From Curtobacterium sp. MR_MD2014 (lineage in GTDB: Bacteria > Actinomycetota > Actinomycetes > Actinomycetales > Microbacteriaceae), in NCBI RefSeq assembly GCF_000772085.1, contig NZ_CP009755.1, positions 1,178,001 to 1,242,000 of the forward strand: 64,000 bases of DNA. The letters are read 5' to 3'. This document shows positions 32,642 through 40,631 of this stretch, piece after piece. A model generated the notes under the pieces. That model was given only the letters and a program-made list of their open reading frames with translations, searched no databases and had not been told where the DNA came from. The position numbers were made by a program, and so were the translations under genes. Each line of letters opens with the position of its first letter. The first letter of the stretch is position 1.

Positions 32642-32970
32642 GCGCCGGCCCGGTAGGAGTCGACGCGACTGCCGTCCCGGGCCGCGTCGAGATCACCGCA
32701 CGAGCGCTCACGGCGCTGGCGCGGGCAGCCGCAGCCGAACAGCTCGGCGTGCCCGCGAAGCGTCTGCGCGTGGGACTCGACGACGACCGGGGGTCCATCG
32801 TCCTCGACGTCACGGGTCCCGTGCGCGAACAAGCCGACATCGTCGCCGCGGCCGCTGCCGCCGCTGACGCGGTGGGTCGCAGGGTGGGCGAGTTGGCGGG
32901 ACGTCACGTGGGTCGGACCCACATCGAACTGACCGGGATCGTGCGTGCGCACGAGGGCCGGGTCCGGTAG
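32638..32970 (+). CDS. Asp23-operon protein, possible diverged Asp23-like domain
   Basis: 110-aa soluble protein. The central sequence EITARALTALARAAAAEQLGV, the strand-rich middle LRVGLDDDRGSIVLDVTGPV and a final HIELTGIV recall a shortened Asp23-type fold, but the match is by eye. The GTG start overlaps the preceding stop (GTGA at 32638). Expression is coupled to the small membrane protein. Confidence 0.55.
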   Translation: MSAGPVGVDATAVPGRVEITARALTALARAAAAEQLGVPAKRLRVGLDDDRGSIVLDVTGPVREQADIVAAAAAAADAVGRRVGELAGRHVGRTHIELTGIVRAHEGRVR

Positions 32971-32982
32971 GAGACAGAGCAC

Positions 32983-33558
32983 ATGAGCACCGAACAGCTC
33001 GAGAAGCGGCTGCGTCGTCGCAGCATCCACCGGTCCCGGTCCACCGCGGTCGCGATCACCCTGGTCGTCGTCGCACTGGTCGCGGCGTGGATCGGCACCG
33101 AAGCGGTCCTGAAGGCCATCGGGCAGCAGCCGCTGCTGGCGGACCCGCAGACCGTGGTCGACACCGCCCTCACGCCCGACGCCGCGTTCACCACCATCAT
33201 CGAGGTCATCGCCGCCGCCCTGGTGATCCTCGGCATCGTCCTGGTCGTGCTGGCCCTCAAGCCCGGCCGGCAGCCCCGGTCCGGGATCGACCGTGACCGT
33301 GGTGCGGTCGTGATCGACACCCGCATCCTGGCCTCCACCGCCGCGAACGCTGCCGCCCACGCAGCAGGCGTCCCGGAAGCCAACACGACCGCGTCCGCTC
33401 GTGGGCACCGCACCCAGGTGCACGTGGTGCCCCTGTCCGGCATCCCCGTCGATGCCAGCGCCGTCGAGCACGCCGTCGGGGACCGGCTCGGTCGCCTCGG
33501 CGGCAAGCACGGCTCGTCGGTGCAGGTCACCGTGGAACAGAAGGGAACCCTGGCATGA
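32983..33558 (+). CDS. membrane protein of the Asp23 operon (DUF6286-like)
   Basis: 191-aa protein. A basic N-terminus (LEKRLRRRSIHRSRS) leads into a first membrane helix (about 22-42) and a second one (about 70-92). A soluble domain with an alternating strand pattern (GAVVIDTRILASTAANAAAH, then VHVVPLSGIPVDAS) follows. DUF6286 proteins occur in such actinobacterial clusters. The ATG has GGAGACAGAG just upstream. The stop overlaps the next start. Confidence 0.65.
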   Translation: MSTEQLEKRLRRRSIHRSRSTAVAITLVVVALVAAWIGTEAVLKAIGQQPLLADPQTVVDTALTPDAAFTTIIEVIAAALVILGIVLVVLALKPGRQPRSGIDRDRGAVVIDTRILASTAANAAAHAAGVPEANTTASARGHRTQVHVVPLSGIPVDASAVEHAVGDRLGRLGGKHGSSVQVTVEQKGTLA

Positions 33559-34118
33559 CCACCACCAACCGCGGCGTCAACCGGGTCCTGCTGCTCCTGA
33601 TCGGCCTGGTCGCCATCATCGTCGGTGTCACCATCGGCGCCGGGGTCCTGCAACCCGTCCGCGACGCCCTCCAGCCGTACCTGACGCTGCCGCAGCAGGT
33701 CACCGTGCCCGACCAGGCACTGTGGATCATCGCCGCGGTCTGCGCGGTGGTCATCGTCCTCGCCGTGATCGTGGTGTTCACTCGCGGTGGCGGCGGCACC
33801 AGCGTCGCGGTCCGGGAACGCTCCGGCGAGGACCAGGTCACCGTGAACGTCGCCCTCGTGCGAGACGTCATCGACCACGAACTCACCGGCGTCCACGACA
33901 TCGTCGCCGCGAAGGTCGACACGTACCTGGTCAAGAAGACCCGCGCCGCACGCATCCGGGTCCACGTCCGCCGCGGCGGCGACGCGGTCACCGTCCTCGA
34001 CGCCGTCGACCACGCCCTGACCACCCTCGACCAGACCCTCGGCCGACAGATCCCGGTCCTGGTCCACCTCACCGGCGGCACCCGCACCGCACTGGCACGC
34101 ACCACCCGCGTCCAGTAA
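33555..34118 (+). CDS. AmaP-like alkaline shock membrane anchor
   Basis: 187-aa protein with two membrane helices (about residues 9-31 and 55-79) and a cytosolic domain with DQVTVNVALVRDVIDHELTGVHDIVAAKVDTYLV. It resembles AmaP, the membrane anchor of Asp23 in Staphylococcus, in topology and partner context. The start ATG overlaps the preceding stop (ATGA at 33555). It is the last gene before a strong hairpin, so the five genes from 32002 to 34118 form one operon. Confidence 0.65.
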   Translation: MTTTNRGVNRVLLLLIGLVAIIVGVTIGAGVLQPVRDALQPYLTLPQQVTVPDQALWIIAAVCAVVIVLAVIVVFTRGGGGTSVAVRERSGEDQVTVNVALVRDVIDHELTGVHDIVAAKVDTYLVKKTRAARIRVHVRRGGDAVTVLDAVDHALTTLDQTLGRQIPVLVHLTGGTRTALARTTRVQ

Positions 34119-34150
34119 CAGCACCACCAGCACCACGCAGCACCACCCAC

Positions 34151-34181
34151 CGGCCGGGGGACGCCCGACGTCCCCCGGCCG
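34151..34181 (+). terminator. strong hairpin ending the Asp23 operon
   Basis: CGGCCGGGGGACG pairs perfectly with CGTCCCCCGGCCG around a 5-nt loop, 33 bp after the last stop codon; TT follows. It is the best terminator candidate of this operon. Confidence 0.7.
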
Positions 34182-34224
34182 TTCCGTGCCCGGAACCGGC
34201 CGTCCACACAGCCGCAGCCGAACC

Positions 34225-34247
34225 CGGGAGGCGACCCGAGCCTCCCG
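34225..34247. repeat. short member of the GGGAGGC palindrome family
   Basis: CGGGAGGC and GCCTCCCG pair around 7 nt, 26 bp before the aquaporin ATG. It is shorter than the other copies and could act in the leader of the aquaporin mRNA. Confidence 0.5.
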
Positions 34248-34273
34248 TCCGCAGACCCAGGAGGAGACCCCAC

Positions 34274-35068
34274 ATGGCACGCAACCACGGAGCCGTCAGC
34301 GCATCGACCTCGGAACAGCGTCGCGAGGACGCTGCCGAGTGGAGCCCGCTGGCCCGCTACCTGTCCGAGTTCTTCGGCACCTTCCTGCTCGTGCTCGGCG
34401 GCGTCGGTACGGCACTCTTCGCCGCGAACTTCCCGAGCGACACCGACAACCAGTCCGGCGTCGGCTTCCTCGGCGTCGCACTGGCCTTCGGTCTGACGCT
34501 CGTCGCCGGCATCGCCGCCGTCGGGCACATCTCCGGCGGCCACTTCAACCCGGCCGTCACCCTCGGCCTCCTCGCCGCCGGGCGCACGGACCTGCGGCAC
34601 GTGGCCGGCTACATCGTGTCGCAGGTCCTCGGCGGCCTCGCCGCGACCAGCATCATCGCGATCGTGCTCTCCGGGAAGGCCGGCGCCTTCCGGGCCGCGC
34701 ACGACGCGGGCTTCGCCTCGAACGGCTTCGGCAGTGCCAGCCCGGGCGGGTACGGCCTCGGCGCCGTCTTCCTGACCGAGGCGGTCCTCACCGGGGTCTT
34801 CCTCGCGGTGATCCTCTCGATCACCGCCAAGCAGGAGTACCAGGCCCTCGCCCCGATCGGCATCGGCCTCACCCTGACCCTCATCCACCTGGTGAGCATC
34901 CCGGTGAGCAACACCTCCGTGAACCCCGCACGCTCCGTCGCTGCCGCGGTCTACGGTGGGGCCACGCCGCTCGCCCAGCTCTGGGTCTTCATCGTCGCAC
35001 CGGTCCTCGGTGCGGTCGTCGCCGGCCTGATCGTCCGCGTCGGCGGTCGCCGCCGCATCACCGGCTGA
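34274..35068 (+). CDS. aqpZ: aquaporin, MIP family
   Basis: Six-helix water channel of 264 aa. Both NPA motifs are present: GGHFNPAVTLG in the first half and NTSVNPARS in the second, the latter followed by the Arg of the selectivity filter. The start YLSEFFGTFLLVLGGVG is typical of AqpZ-type channels. An N-terminal extension of about 25 polar residues and a basic C-terminus (GGRRRITG) lie in the cytosol. ATG 34274 has AGGAGA upstream; longer frames into the previous operon are not supported. Position after an envelope-stress operon suggests a role in osmotic adaptation. Water-selective versus glycerol-facilitating use is inferred from overall likeness only. Confidence 0.88.
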   Translation: MARNHGAVSASTSEQRREDAAEWSPLARYLSEFFGTFLLVLGGVGTALFAANFPSDTDNQSGVGFLGVALAFGLTLVAGIAAVGHISGGHFNPAVTLGLLAAGRTDLRHVAGYIVSQVLGGLAATSIIAIVLSGKAGAFRAAHDAGFASNGFGSASPGGYGLGAVFLTEAVLTGVFLAVILSITAKQEYQALAPIGIGLTLTLIHLVSIPVSNTSVNPARSVAAAVYGGATPLAQLWVFIVAPVLGAVVAGLIVRVGGRRRITG

Positions 35069-35104
35069 CCCCACGCGGTCACACACCGAGAGAAGGAGAA
35101 CAGC

Positions 35105-35293
35105 ATGCGCAACCGCATCATCGTCATCGGGCTCATCGCCCTGGTCGGCATCTGGATCGGGTCCCGGTCGAACCGGCCCGTCGTGAAGAAGACGAGCACG
35201 GCCGAGACCATCCGCAAGGCCTGGAACGACCCGCACGCGCGGAAGCAGCGCGCGAAGCTCCGCAAGAAGATCGAGAAGGCCGCCTCGCACTGA
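35105..35293 (+). CDS. small membrane-anchored basic protein
   Basis: 62 aa: an N-terminal membrane helix (about residues 4-19) and a strongly basic cytosolic tail with KAWNDPHARKQRAKLRKKIEKA. AGAAGGAGAACAGC precedes the ATG. It follows aqpZ by 36 bp and ends just before a perfect 46-bp palindrome, so it probably belongs to the aquaporin transcript. No family recognised. Confidence 0.65.
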   Translation: MRNRIIVIGLIALVGIWIGSRSNRPVVKKTSTAETIRKAWNDPHARKQRAKLRKKIEKAASH

Positions 35294-35303
35294 CGGGGCG
35301 ACC

Positions 35304-35349
35304 ACGGACGGGAGGCGCGGTGCCAGCTGGCACCGCGCCTCCCGTCCGT
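35304..35349. terminator. perfect 46-bp palindrome, dispersed family
   Basis: All 23 base pairs match with no spacer, starting ACGGACGGGAGGCGCGGTG. It lies between the small basic protein gene and the convergent small membrane gene at 35354-35560, so it can terminate both. It is nearly identical to the element at 62397-62442, 27 kb away. Confidence 0.8.
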
Positions 35350-35353
35350 TGCT

Positions 35354-35560
35354 TCACCTGGGCCGACGGCCGAGCAACACTGCGGCGAGCAGCGCGGCCA
35401 CTCCGAGCAGCACCAACGGCAGGGCCGTGACGGTGAGCCACGTCGCGGTCGGTTGATCCGCAGGGCTCACGAACGCGCCGACGAGCGCCAGCGTCGTTCC
35501 TGCACCCGAGAGGAGTGCAGCGATGCACAGCAAGCTGGTCCTCAGGCGATCTCCGGACAC
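35354..35560 (-). CDS. small two-helix membrane protein, possible immunity partner
   Basis: 68 aa with two membrane helices (about residues 8-30 and 41-63) and a basic C-terminus (GRRPR). GTG 35560 has AGGAGA 8 nt upstream. It starts 19 bp after the stop of the secreted protein gene at 35580-36197, so they are very likely cotranscribed. A tiny membrane protein behind a secreted Gly-rich peptide is the layout of many bacteriocin/immunity pairs, but there is no family match to prove it. Confidence 0.6.
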   Translation of the reverse strand: MSGDRLRTSLLCIAALLSGAGTTLALVGAFVSPADQPTATWLTVTALPLVLLGVAALLAAVLLGRRPR

Positions 35561-35579
35561 GGTCTTCTCCTGCCGTTGG

Positions 35580-36197
35580 TCATTGGTTGTTGCACCAGAC
35601 CACGGATCCCGGCGGGATGTTGTGGATGACGGTGCCTCGCCCGCGAGACGAGCATGCGGTCAGCACGCCGCCGGCGACTGCGAGACCGGCAGCGATGATG
35701 CCTGCCGCAGCTCCTCCGAGACCGGTCGCGGCGGTGATGATCCCGATGGCGGTCGCGACTCCCGCAGAAGCTCCGAGCACGCCGAGCAGTCTCGTGGTGT
35801 TGCAAGAGTTGAGGTAGACGTTCAGCTGGATCCCGGTGTGGTCCCACCGATTCTTCCCGGCGCAGGCGCGCACGACGGCGGTCGACCGTTCCACCTCGTC
35901 AACGAGCTGGCGGTCGACCGCAGCGTGCCGACTGGCGAGACCGACCAGCGACCGTCCGGTCGCGAACGCATCGACTGCCTCGGTGGACACGCCGATTGCG
36001 CGCGCACGATCTCCATCGAAGACGCCGTCGCTGCCGATCGCACTCGACAAGGCGGCCCCGAGGGAAGCAGCCGAAGGGTCGGATGGTGCAGCGTGGGCCG
36101 GTGACACCGACGCGACCGAGGCGACGAGCGCGACCATGAGCGTCGCGACGCCGAGGTGCTTCCATCGTGCACAAGTGGTGATGATCGATCTGGCCAT
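35580..36197 (-). CDS. secreted protein with Gly/Ala-rich hydrophobic C-terminus
   Basis: 205 aa. ATG 36197 has GGGGAAG upstream and gives a Sec signal peptide ending SPAHA|APS near residue 36; the frame extends 24 codons further upstream without need. The mature N-terminal part is helical. Then comes a conserved-looking stretch, CAGKNRWDHTGIQLNVYLNSCNT, with paired Cys residues. A long hydrophobic Gly/Ala-rich region (about 135-185) resembles the membrane-active part of some bacteriocins. The end IPPGSVVWCNNQ has another Cys. I cannot assign a family. GC and codon use look less extreme than in neighbouring genes. Confidence 0.6.
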   Translation of the reverse strand: MARSIITTCARWKHLGVATLMVALVASVASVSPAHAAPSDPSAASLGAALSSAIGSDGVFDGDRARAIGVSTEAVDAFATGRSLVGLASRHAAVDRQLVDEVERSTAVVRACAGKNRWDHTGIQLNVYLNSCNTTRLLGVLGASAGVATAIGIITAATGLGGAAAGIIAAGLAVAGGVLTACSSRGRGTVIHNIPPGSVVWCNNQ

Positions 36198-36325
36198 GAC
36201 TTCCCCGTTCGTACCGCCGTCTGCGGTCCGACCACTGTCCATCCTGAGCCGGTCGAGGTCAAACATCACATTGTGAATATCAATTGACCAGCGTGCAACT
36301 AGTCAGCTTGCTGGGCGAGGGCGGA

Positions 36326-36844
36326 TCAGTCCGCGCCCGTGAGCGCGGCCGCGTAGGCCCGTACCGATCGGTTGTAGCGGGGGAGCGTCGGCTCGACGGC
36401 CTCGATCGCCACCCGGAGTGCCTCGTCCACCTGCCCCGCGCTGTGCAGCGCGAGCGCGAGGAAGACGCGAGGGGCCGCTCCGGTCGCTGGGTGCGGTGGG
36501 GTATCGCGGAGCATCGCGATCGCATCGTCGATCCGGCCGAGGTTCCGGAGGGTCGACGCGTGCTGCACGACCAGCCGTGCGGCACGATCGGGGTCGACGG
36601 TGCCGAGCCCCGCCTCGGTCGCCGCGGCGTACTGCTCGTGCGCGGCGGCCTCCTGCCCGCCGGAGTCGTGTGCGCCACCGAGCTCGAACGAGCCGAGCGC
36701 GGGGTGGGGTGCGACCGCTGCGAGCTCGCGCATCCGGTCGATCCGGGCAGCGTCGTCCACGGTGTCGTCCGCCCACAGCGACGCGACGCGTGCTTCCCAG
36801 TGGGGGTCGGAGGGTCGTGGCTGCGGGGTCGTGGTGTCGCTCAC
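36326..36844 (-). CDS. tetratricopeptide repeat protein
   Basis: 172-aa soluble protein made mostly of helical pairs: LGSFELGGAHDSGGQEAAAHEQYAAATEAG, ARLVVQHASTLRNLGRIDDAIAML and VFLALALHSAGQVDEALRVAIEAV have the TPR spacing of small and large residues. TPR proteins mediate protein-protein contacts; the partner is unknown. Similar small TPR proteins are common in actinobacteria. The GTG start is supported by TAGCGT 6 nt upstream on the minus strand. The gene is divergent from the Ser/Thr kinase gene. Confidence 0.75.
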   Translation of the reverse strand: MSDTTTPQPRPSDPHWEARVASLWADDTVDDAARIDRMRELAAVAPHPALGSFELGGAHDSGGQEAAAHEQYAAATEAGLGTVDPDRAARLVVQHASTLRNLGRIDDAIAMLRDTPPHPATGAAPRVFLALALHSAGQVDEALRVAIEAVEPTLPRYNRSVRAYAAALTGAD

Positions 36845-36850
36845 ACGGTC

Positions 36851-36856
36851 ACGCTA
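36851..36856 (-). promoter_or_regulatory. -10 box TAGCGT of the leaderless TPR gene
   Basis: Minus-strand TAGCGT ends 6 nt before the GTG at 36844, the geometry shared by the other leaderless genes. Confidence 0.6.
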
Positions 36857-36965
36857 GCGGCACCGCTCCGACGCGCGACCATCCGGTGGACGTAGCCCTG
36901 CGCGCATCCGGGGCACCGGGATGCGAAGATGCATCGTTGCCCACCGACAGGACGACGAGGAACCC

Positions 36966-38393
36966 ATGGGACACGACGACGCCGCGCCGCTCCTCGACGG
37001 GCGCTATCGACTCGAGCAGGAGATCGGACGTGGCGGCATGTCCGTCGTGTACCGCGCCACCGACGAGGTGCTGCACCGTCCCGTCGCCGTGAAGCTCTTC
37101 CACCCGGGCTCCGTCGACCTGGCACGGCAGGAGGCAGAGCTCGGCGTCCTCGCTGCGCTCGAGCACCACGGGCTGGTCGGGTTGCTCGACGCGGGGGTGG
37201 TCGACGTCGTCGGCAGTGGTCCGCGACGCTTCCTCGTCATGTCGCTCGTCGTCGGACAGGACCTGGAGGCGCGGCTCGAGGTCGGACCGCTCTCCGCGAA
37301 GCACATCGCCGAGATCGGCTACGACATGGCCGAGGCGCTCGAGTACATCCACCCGCACGGCGTCGTGCACCGCGACATCAAGCCGTCCAACATCCTGCTC
37401 GTGGACTACGGCACCGGCTCCGACCGGGCCCGCGCACGGCTGACCGACTTCGGGATCGCCCTGGCCGCGGGGGTCGAACGGCTCACCGCTGACGGTGTCA
37501 CGACGGGCACGGCTGCCTACCTCAGCCCCGAGCAGGCCCGGGGTGCGGACGTCGGTCCCGCGAGCGACGTGTACTCGCTCGGTCTCGTGCTGCTCCAGTG
37601 CTTCACGCGACGCCGCGAGTTCCCGGGGTCGCTCGTCGAGTCCGCCATCGCCCGGCTGTCGCGCGACCCGGTCGTGCCGGAGCCGCTGCCGGAGCACTGG
37701 AAGCACCTGCTCCGCGCGATGACGGCGCAGGACCCGACGGAACGGCCCCTCGGCGCGCAACTCGTCGCGATGCTGCGCGACGTCGTCATCACCGAGAGCG
37801 CTGCAGCCGACCCCGCGGCCACCGGCGCCCGGTCCGATGCCGCCCCCGCTGCGACCGCGACCGCCGACGCAGGCCCCGCCGAGCCGACCCCAGCCGCCCC
37901 GGCGGACGCCCGCCCTGCCACGCTCGACTCGCTGCCCGAGGAGTCGCTGCAGCGGACCGTGGCGATGGCCGCACGGCTCTTCGACGCTCCGATCGCCCTG
38001 GTCGACGTGCTCGACGAGGACCGTGAGTGGTCGCAGTCGTGGATCGCCGAGGGGGTCGACGAGGCAGCGCGCAGCATCAGCTTCCGCAGCGGCTTCGCGC
38101 CGGTACCCGTCCCCGTGGTGATCCCGGACGGGTCCGTGCACCCGGAGATGCGGCAGAGTCCGCTCGTCACCGGGCCGCTCGGCATCCGGTTCTACGTGAG
38201 CGTGCCCCTGCTGCGGCACGACGGCACCGCGGTGGGGACCCTCGCCGTGCTCGACGTCCGTCCGCGTGAGGCGTCCGAGGGTGACCTGGCGAACCTGCGC
38301 GACCTCGCCGCGCTGGCCACCACGCAGCTGGAACTCCGCCAGGAGTCCCTGCGCACGACGAGCGACGCACTGCCGCTCGACGGCGGGCGCTGA
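36966..38393 (+). CDS. Ser/Thr protein kinase with C-terminal GAF domain
   Basis: 475-aa Hanks-type kinase. The catalytic domain (about residues 14-275) has the Gly-rich loop IGRGGMSVVYRA, Lys43 in VAVKLF, the catalytic loop HRDIKPSN (Asp137), DFG (Asp161) and the APE-equivalent YLSPEQARG. An Ala/Pro/Thr linker (about 280-320) leads to a GAF domain (about 325-465) with RLFDAPIALVDVLDEDREW and FYVSVPLLRHDGTAVGTLAVLDV, which may sense a small ligand or a redox state. There is no membrane helix, so it is cytosolic, unlike PknB with its PASTA repeats. The frame is open to 36921, but ATG 36966 has GAGGA in front. Confidence 0.88.
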   Translation: MGHDDAAPLLDGRYRLEQEIGRGGMSVVYRATDEVLHRPVAVKLFHPGSVDLARQEAELGVLAALEHHGLVGLLDAGVVDVVGSGPRRFLVMSLVVGQDLEARLEVGPLSAKHIAEIGYDMAEALEYIHPHGVVHRDIKPSNILLVDYGTGSDRARARLTDFGIALAAGVERLTADGVTTGTAAYLSPEQARGADVGPASDVYSLGLVLLQCFTRRREFPGSLVESAIARLSRDPVVPEPLPEHWKHLLRAMTAQDPTERPLGAQLVAMLRDVVITESAAADPAATGARSDAAPAATATADAGPAEPTPAAPADARPATLDSLPEESLQRTVAMAARLFDAPIALVDVLDEDREWSQSWIAEGVDEAARSISFRSGFAPVPVPVVIPDGSVHPEMRQSPLVTGPLGIRFYVSVPLLRHDGTAVGTLAVLDVRPREASEGDLANLRDLAALATTQLELRQESLRTTSDALPLDGGR

Positions 38394-38399
38394 CCCGCG

Positions 38400-38654
38400 T
38401 CAGGCGCCGGGCCGTCCGTCCGACCAGGTCATCGCCCGGTCCGCCTGCTCGGCCGTGATCCGGGTCACCGCACCGCAGTTGGTGCACTCGTTGCGGTGCG
38501 AGCGCGACAGCGGGACGAGCGGGACGAAGAACAGGCTGAGCTTCGTCGTGCGGCGCACCACCCGCTGCGCCGCGAGGACGCCGCACACCCCGCAGACGAA
38601 GCGGACCACGGTGAGCAGGGTGTCGGAGCCGCGGGTGCCGAAGATCAGGAACAC
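38400..38654 (-). CDS. small zinc-ribbon protein
   Basis: 84-aa protein with two Cys pairs, CGVCG and CTNCG, about 35 residues apart, separated by the segment KLSLFFVPLVPLS. This pattern is seen in small zinc-ribbon proteins of actinobacteria. The first residues MFLIFGTRG are also typical of that group. The GTG start lies 6 nt after TAGCCT on the minus strand. The function is unknown. Confidence 0.7.
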   Translation of the reverse strand: MFLIFGTRGSDTLLTVVRFVCGVCGVLAAQRVVRRTTKLSLFFVPLVPLSRSHRNECTNCGAVTRITAEQADRAMTWSDGRPGA

Positions 38655-38660
38655 ACCGCG

Positions 38661-38666
38661 AGGCTA
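38661..38666 (-). promoter_or_regulatory. -10 box TAGCCT of the leaderless zinc-ribbon gene
   Basis: Minus-strand TAGCCT ends 6 nt before the GTG at 38654. It lies inside the gap to the PmoA-like gene, so the zinc-ribbon gene need not depend on that upstream operon. Confidence 0.55.
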
Positions 38667-38688
38667 CGCGGACGGCGCAGACGGACCG

Positions 38689-39510
38689 TCAGCAGTCGCA
38701 GACCGTCACGCGGAACGACCGCACGAGCGGCTCGTCCGGTCGGACCACGACGGGGGAGCGCCAGGCGAGCGCCGAGCCGACCGCGGGGTACTCCGCGACC
38801 CGGACGAACCACGGATCGCGGTGGTCCAGCGCCTCGACGAGCACGTGCGCCCGTCCGCCGGCGAAGGACCCGGTCCACGCCACCCACGGCGCGACCGAAC
38901 CGTGCACGCGGTCCTCGCCCGCGCCGTCGGGGGTGCGGACCACGACGTCCGTGCAGGGCGCGAACCGCAGGAACCAGCCGCCGTAGCCGGCACCGGCGCG
39001 ACCGTGGCTGGCCGGACTGCCCAGTTCGACCGGTCGGGCGCCGGGCACGCGGAGCGTCGACGTCCACTCGAGCTGCCAGCCGTCCGGCGTCGCACACCAC
39101 CCGAGCGCGCGGTCCTCGCGGAGCAGCAGCGCGCCGGCCGGGTCGCGCCAGTCGGTGCCGAGCCGCACCCGGGCGCCGTCCGTCTCGGAGGGGCCGACGG
39201 TCGCGGTGCCGTGGTCGTCCTGCCACCGGTAGCCGGGACCGTCCACGTACGTCGGTCCACCCCAGCAGTTGACGCCGTCGAGGTCCGGGAACGCGACGCC
39301 GAGGCCGCAGTGCCAGGGGTGGTCCTCGGGGTGACGGTCCGTGAGCACCACGCCGCCGAGGGTCCGCACCGGGTGCAGGAAGGGCCGCGGCACCCAGGCC
39401 GGCGGGACGTCCGCGCCGTCGTGGAGCTCGCCCACCCGGACCCCGGCGACGTCGAGCGGCACGACGACGCCGTGCGCCGTGCCCGTGCCCTCCGTGTCGT
39501 TCGTCCCCAC
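38689..39510 (-). CDS. PmoA-like (DUF6807) protein
   Basis: 273-aa soluble protein. Its landmarks HPVRTLGGVVLTDRHPEDHPWHCGLGVAFPDL and GVNCWGGPTYVDG match the so-called PmoA family (DUF6807), found in carbohydrate-use loci of actinobacteria; the name does not imply methane oxidation. The His-rich motif HPEDHPWHCG is probably functional. The reaction is unknown. The GTG start at 39510 is placed by a TAGCGT box 7 nt upstream. That box overlaps the stop codon of the methyltransferase gene, which lies 10 bp ahead on the same strand. Confidence 0.75.
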   Translation of the reverse strand: MGTNDTEGTGTAHGVVVPLDVAGVRVGELHDGADVPPAWVPRPFLHPVRTLGGVVLTDRHPEDHPWHCGLGVAFPDLDGVNCWGGPTYVDGPGYRWQDDHGTATVGPSETDGARVRLGTDWRDPAGALLLREDRALGWCATPDGWQLEWTSTLRVPGARPVELGSPASHGRAGAGYGGWFLRFAPCTDVVVRTPDGAGEDRVHGSVAPWVAWTGSFAGGRAHVLVEALDHRDPWFVRVAEYPAVGSALAWRSPVVVRPDEPLVRSFRVTVCDC

Positions 39511-39517
39511 CTCGCCG

Positions 39518-39523
39518 ACGCTA
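39518..39523 (-). promoter_or_regulatory. -10 box TAGCGT within the methyltransferase stop codon
   Basis: The minus-strand box includes the TAG stop of the methyltransferase gene and ends 7 nt before the PmoA-like GTG. An internal promoter in this position lets the downstream gene be read without the upstream one. Confidence 0.5.
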
Positions 39524-40246
39524 CGCGTCGACCTCCGCCGGCCGCCGCCGCACGAGCACGACGCTGTCCACCGTCTCGTGTCGCTCCCCGTCCGGTCCGG
39601 TCGCCGATCGCGGTCGGCCCTCGGCGACCAGGACGTCCCACCCGTCGTCGAGCCGCAGCGCCGCCAGGTCCTGCTCGGGCGTCGGGAAGCGGTAGGACCG
39701 CATCTCTTCGGGCACGTCGCGGTGCGGCGGAGCGGCGTGGGCGGTGACGAGCAGGTGCCCGCCGGGAGCGACCGCCGTGGTCGCCCGGTGCAGGATCGCG
39801 TCGCGGGGGATGCCGACCGGCCACGACTGCAGGAAGGATGCCGTGACCAGGTCGAACCGCTCGTCGGGAGCCGGGCTCCAGGTCGCCAGGTCGGCGGCGA
39901 CGAACCGGGTCCGTCCGGCCACCCCGGCCGACCGCGCCGCACGGTCGGCGCGGTCGACGGCGGTCTGCGACAGGTCGACACCGGTCACCGTCCAGCCCTG
40001 CTCCGCGAGCCAGACGACGTCGCCGCCCTCACCGCACCCGAGGTCGAGTGCCCGGCCGCCACCCGACGGTAGTCCGGCGACCACGTCGGCGAGCACCGCG
40101 TTCACCCGGCCCGACCAGATCCCGTCCCGTTCGGCGTACCGGGCCTCCCACCAGTCGCGCGCCGTGCCGCCCCCACCCGGAGTGCCGTCGGGGCGGGCCG
40201 GGGTGTGTGCGTCGGCGGGGGCGGAGGGATCGTCGTGCGTGCGCAT
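39521..40246 (-). CDS. class I SAM-dependent methyltransferase
   Basis: 241-aa cytosolic enzyme. Motif I, ALDLGCGEGGDVVWLAEQG, is followed by the acidic end of strand 2 in VTGVDLSQTA, FVAADLATW, and FDLVTASFL. The N-terminus DWWEARYAERDGIWSGRVNAVLADVV resembles the TehB/UbiE-type group (a tellurite-resistance-like or metabolite methyltransferase). The substrate is not decided by sequence. ATG 40246 is chosen over an earlier one at 40276 since the extra residues are Ser/Arg-rich and not conserved in style. A 14-bp palindrome lies 32 nt upstream. Confidence 0.85.
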   Translation of the reverse strand: MRTHDDPSAPADAHTPARPDGTPGGGGTARDWWEARYAERDGIWSGRVNAVLADVVAGLPSGGGRALDLGCGEGGDVVWLAEQGWTVTGVDLSQTAVDRADRAARSAGVAGRTRFVAADLATWSPAPDERFDLVTASFLQSWPVGIPRDAILHRATTAVAPGGHLLVTAHAAPPHRDVPEEMRSYRFPTPEQDLAALRLDDGWDVLVAEGRPRSATGPDGERHETVDSVVLVRRRPAEVDA

Positions 40247-40277
40247 CCACCCAGTCGACCGCGCACCGGAGCGCACC

Positions 40278-40291
40278 GCAAGGATCCTTGC
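40278..40291. promoter_or_regulatory. perfect 14-bp palindrome upstream of the methyltransferase gene
   Basis: GCAAGGATCCTTGC is a perfect palindrome 32 nt ahead of the ATG at 40246, the right place for an operator. It could equally be chance in a GC-rich genome. Confidence 0.35.
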
Positions 40292-40361
40292 CGGACCGGC
40301 AACGGCGGCCCGCCGCGATCAGGCCCGGACCGGCGACGGCAGCCTGTCGCGAGTGGCCGCC

Positions 40362-40403
40362 GGACGGGAGGCACACGGCCGCCCGCCACGCGCCTCCCGT
40401 CCG
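40362..40403. repeat. dispersed palindrome, degenerate centre
   Basis: GGACGGGAGGC (40362-40372) and GCCTCCCGTCC (40392-40402) are exact inverted arms; the centre is diverged. It lies in the 385-bp gap between the methyltransferase start and the 55-aa ORF, which otherwise holds only GC-rich sequence with no gene that I can support. Confidence 0.7.
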
Positions 40404-40631
40404 TCGCACACCGGACGGACGGCCGACGACGTTCCGTCCGGAGTGCGCGGCCTGGGTGTCCGGTGTCCGCGGTGCCGTCCGGCGGCGCGTACCGTCGCCG
40501 GCACGACGAGATCGTCCGGCGGCCACGCCATGCGGGGGCCGCCAGGGTGGACACCACGCCACCCCGCGACCCTGCCGGCCGGACTCCGGACGGCGCAGGA
40601 CGCCAGGCGGTCGTGATGCAGGGAGCACGAC

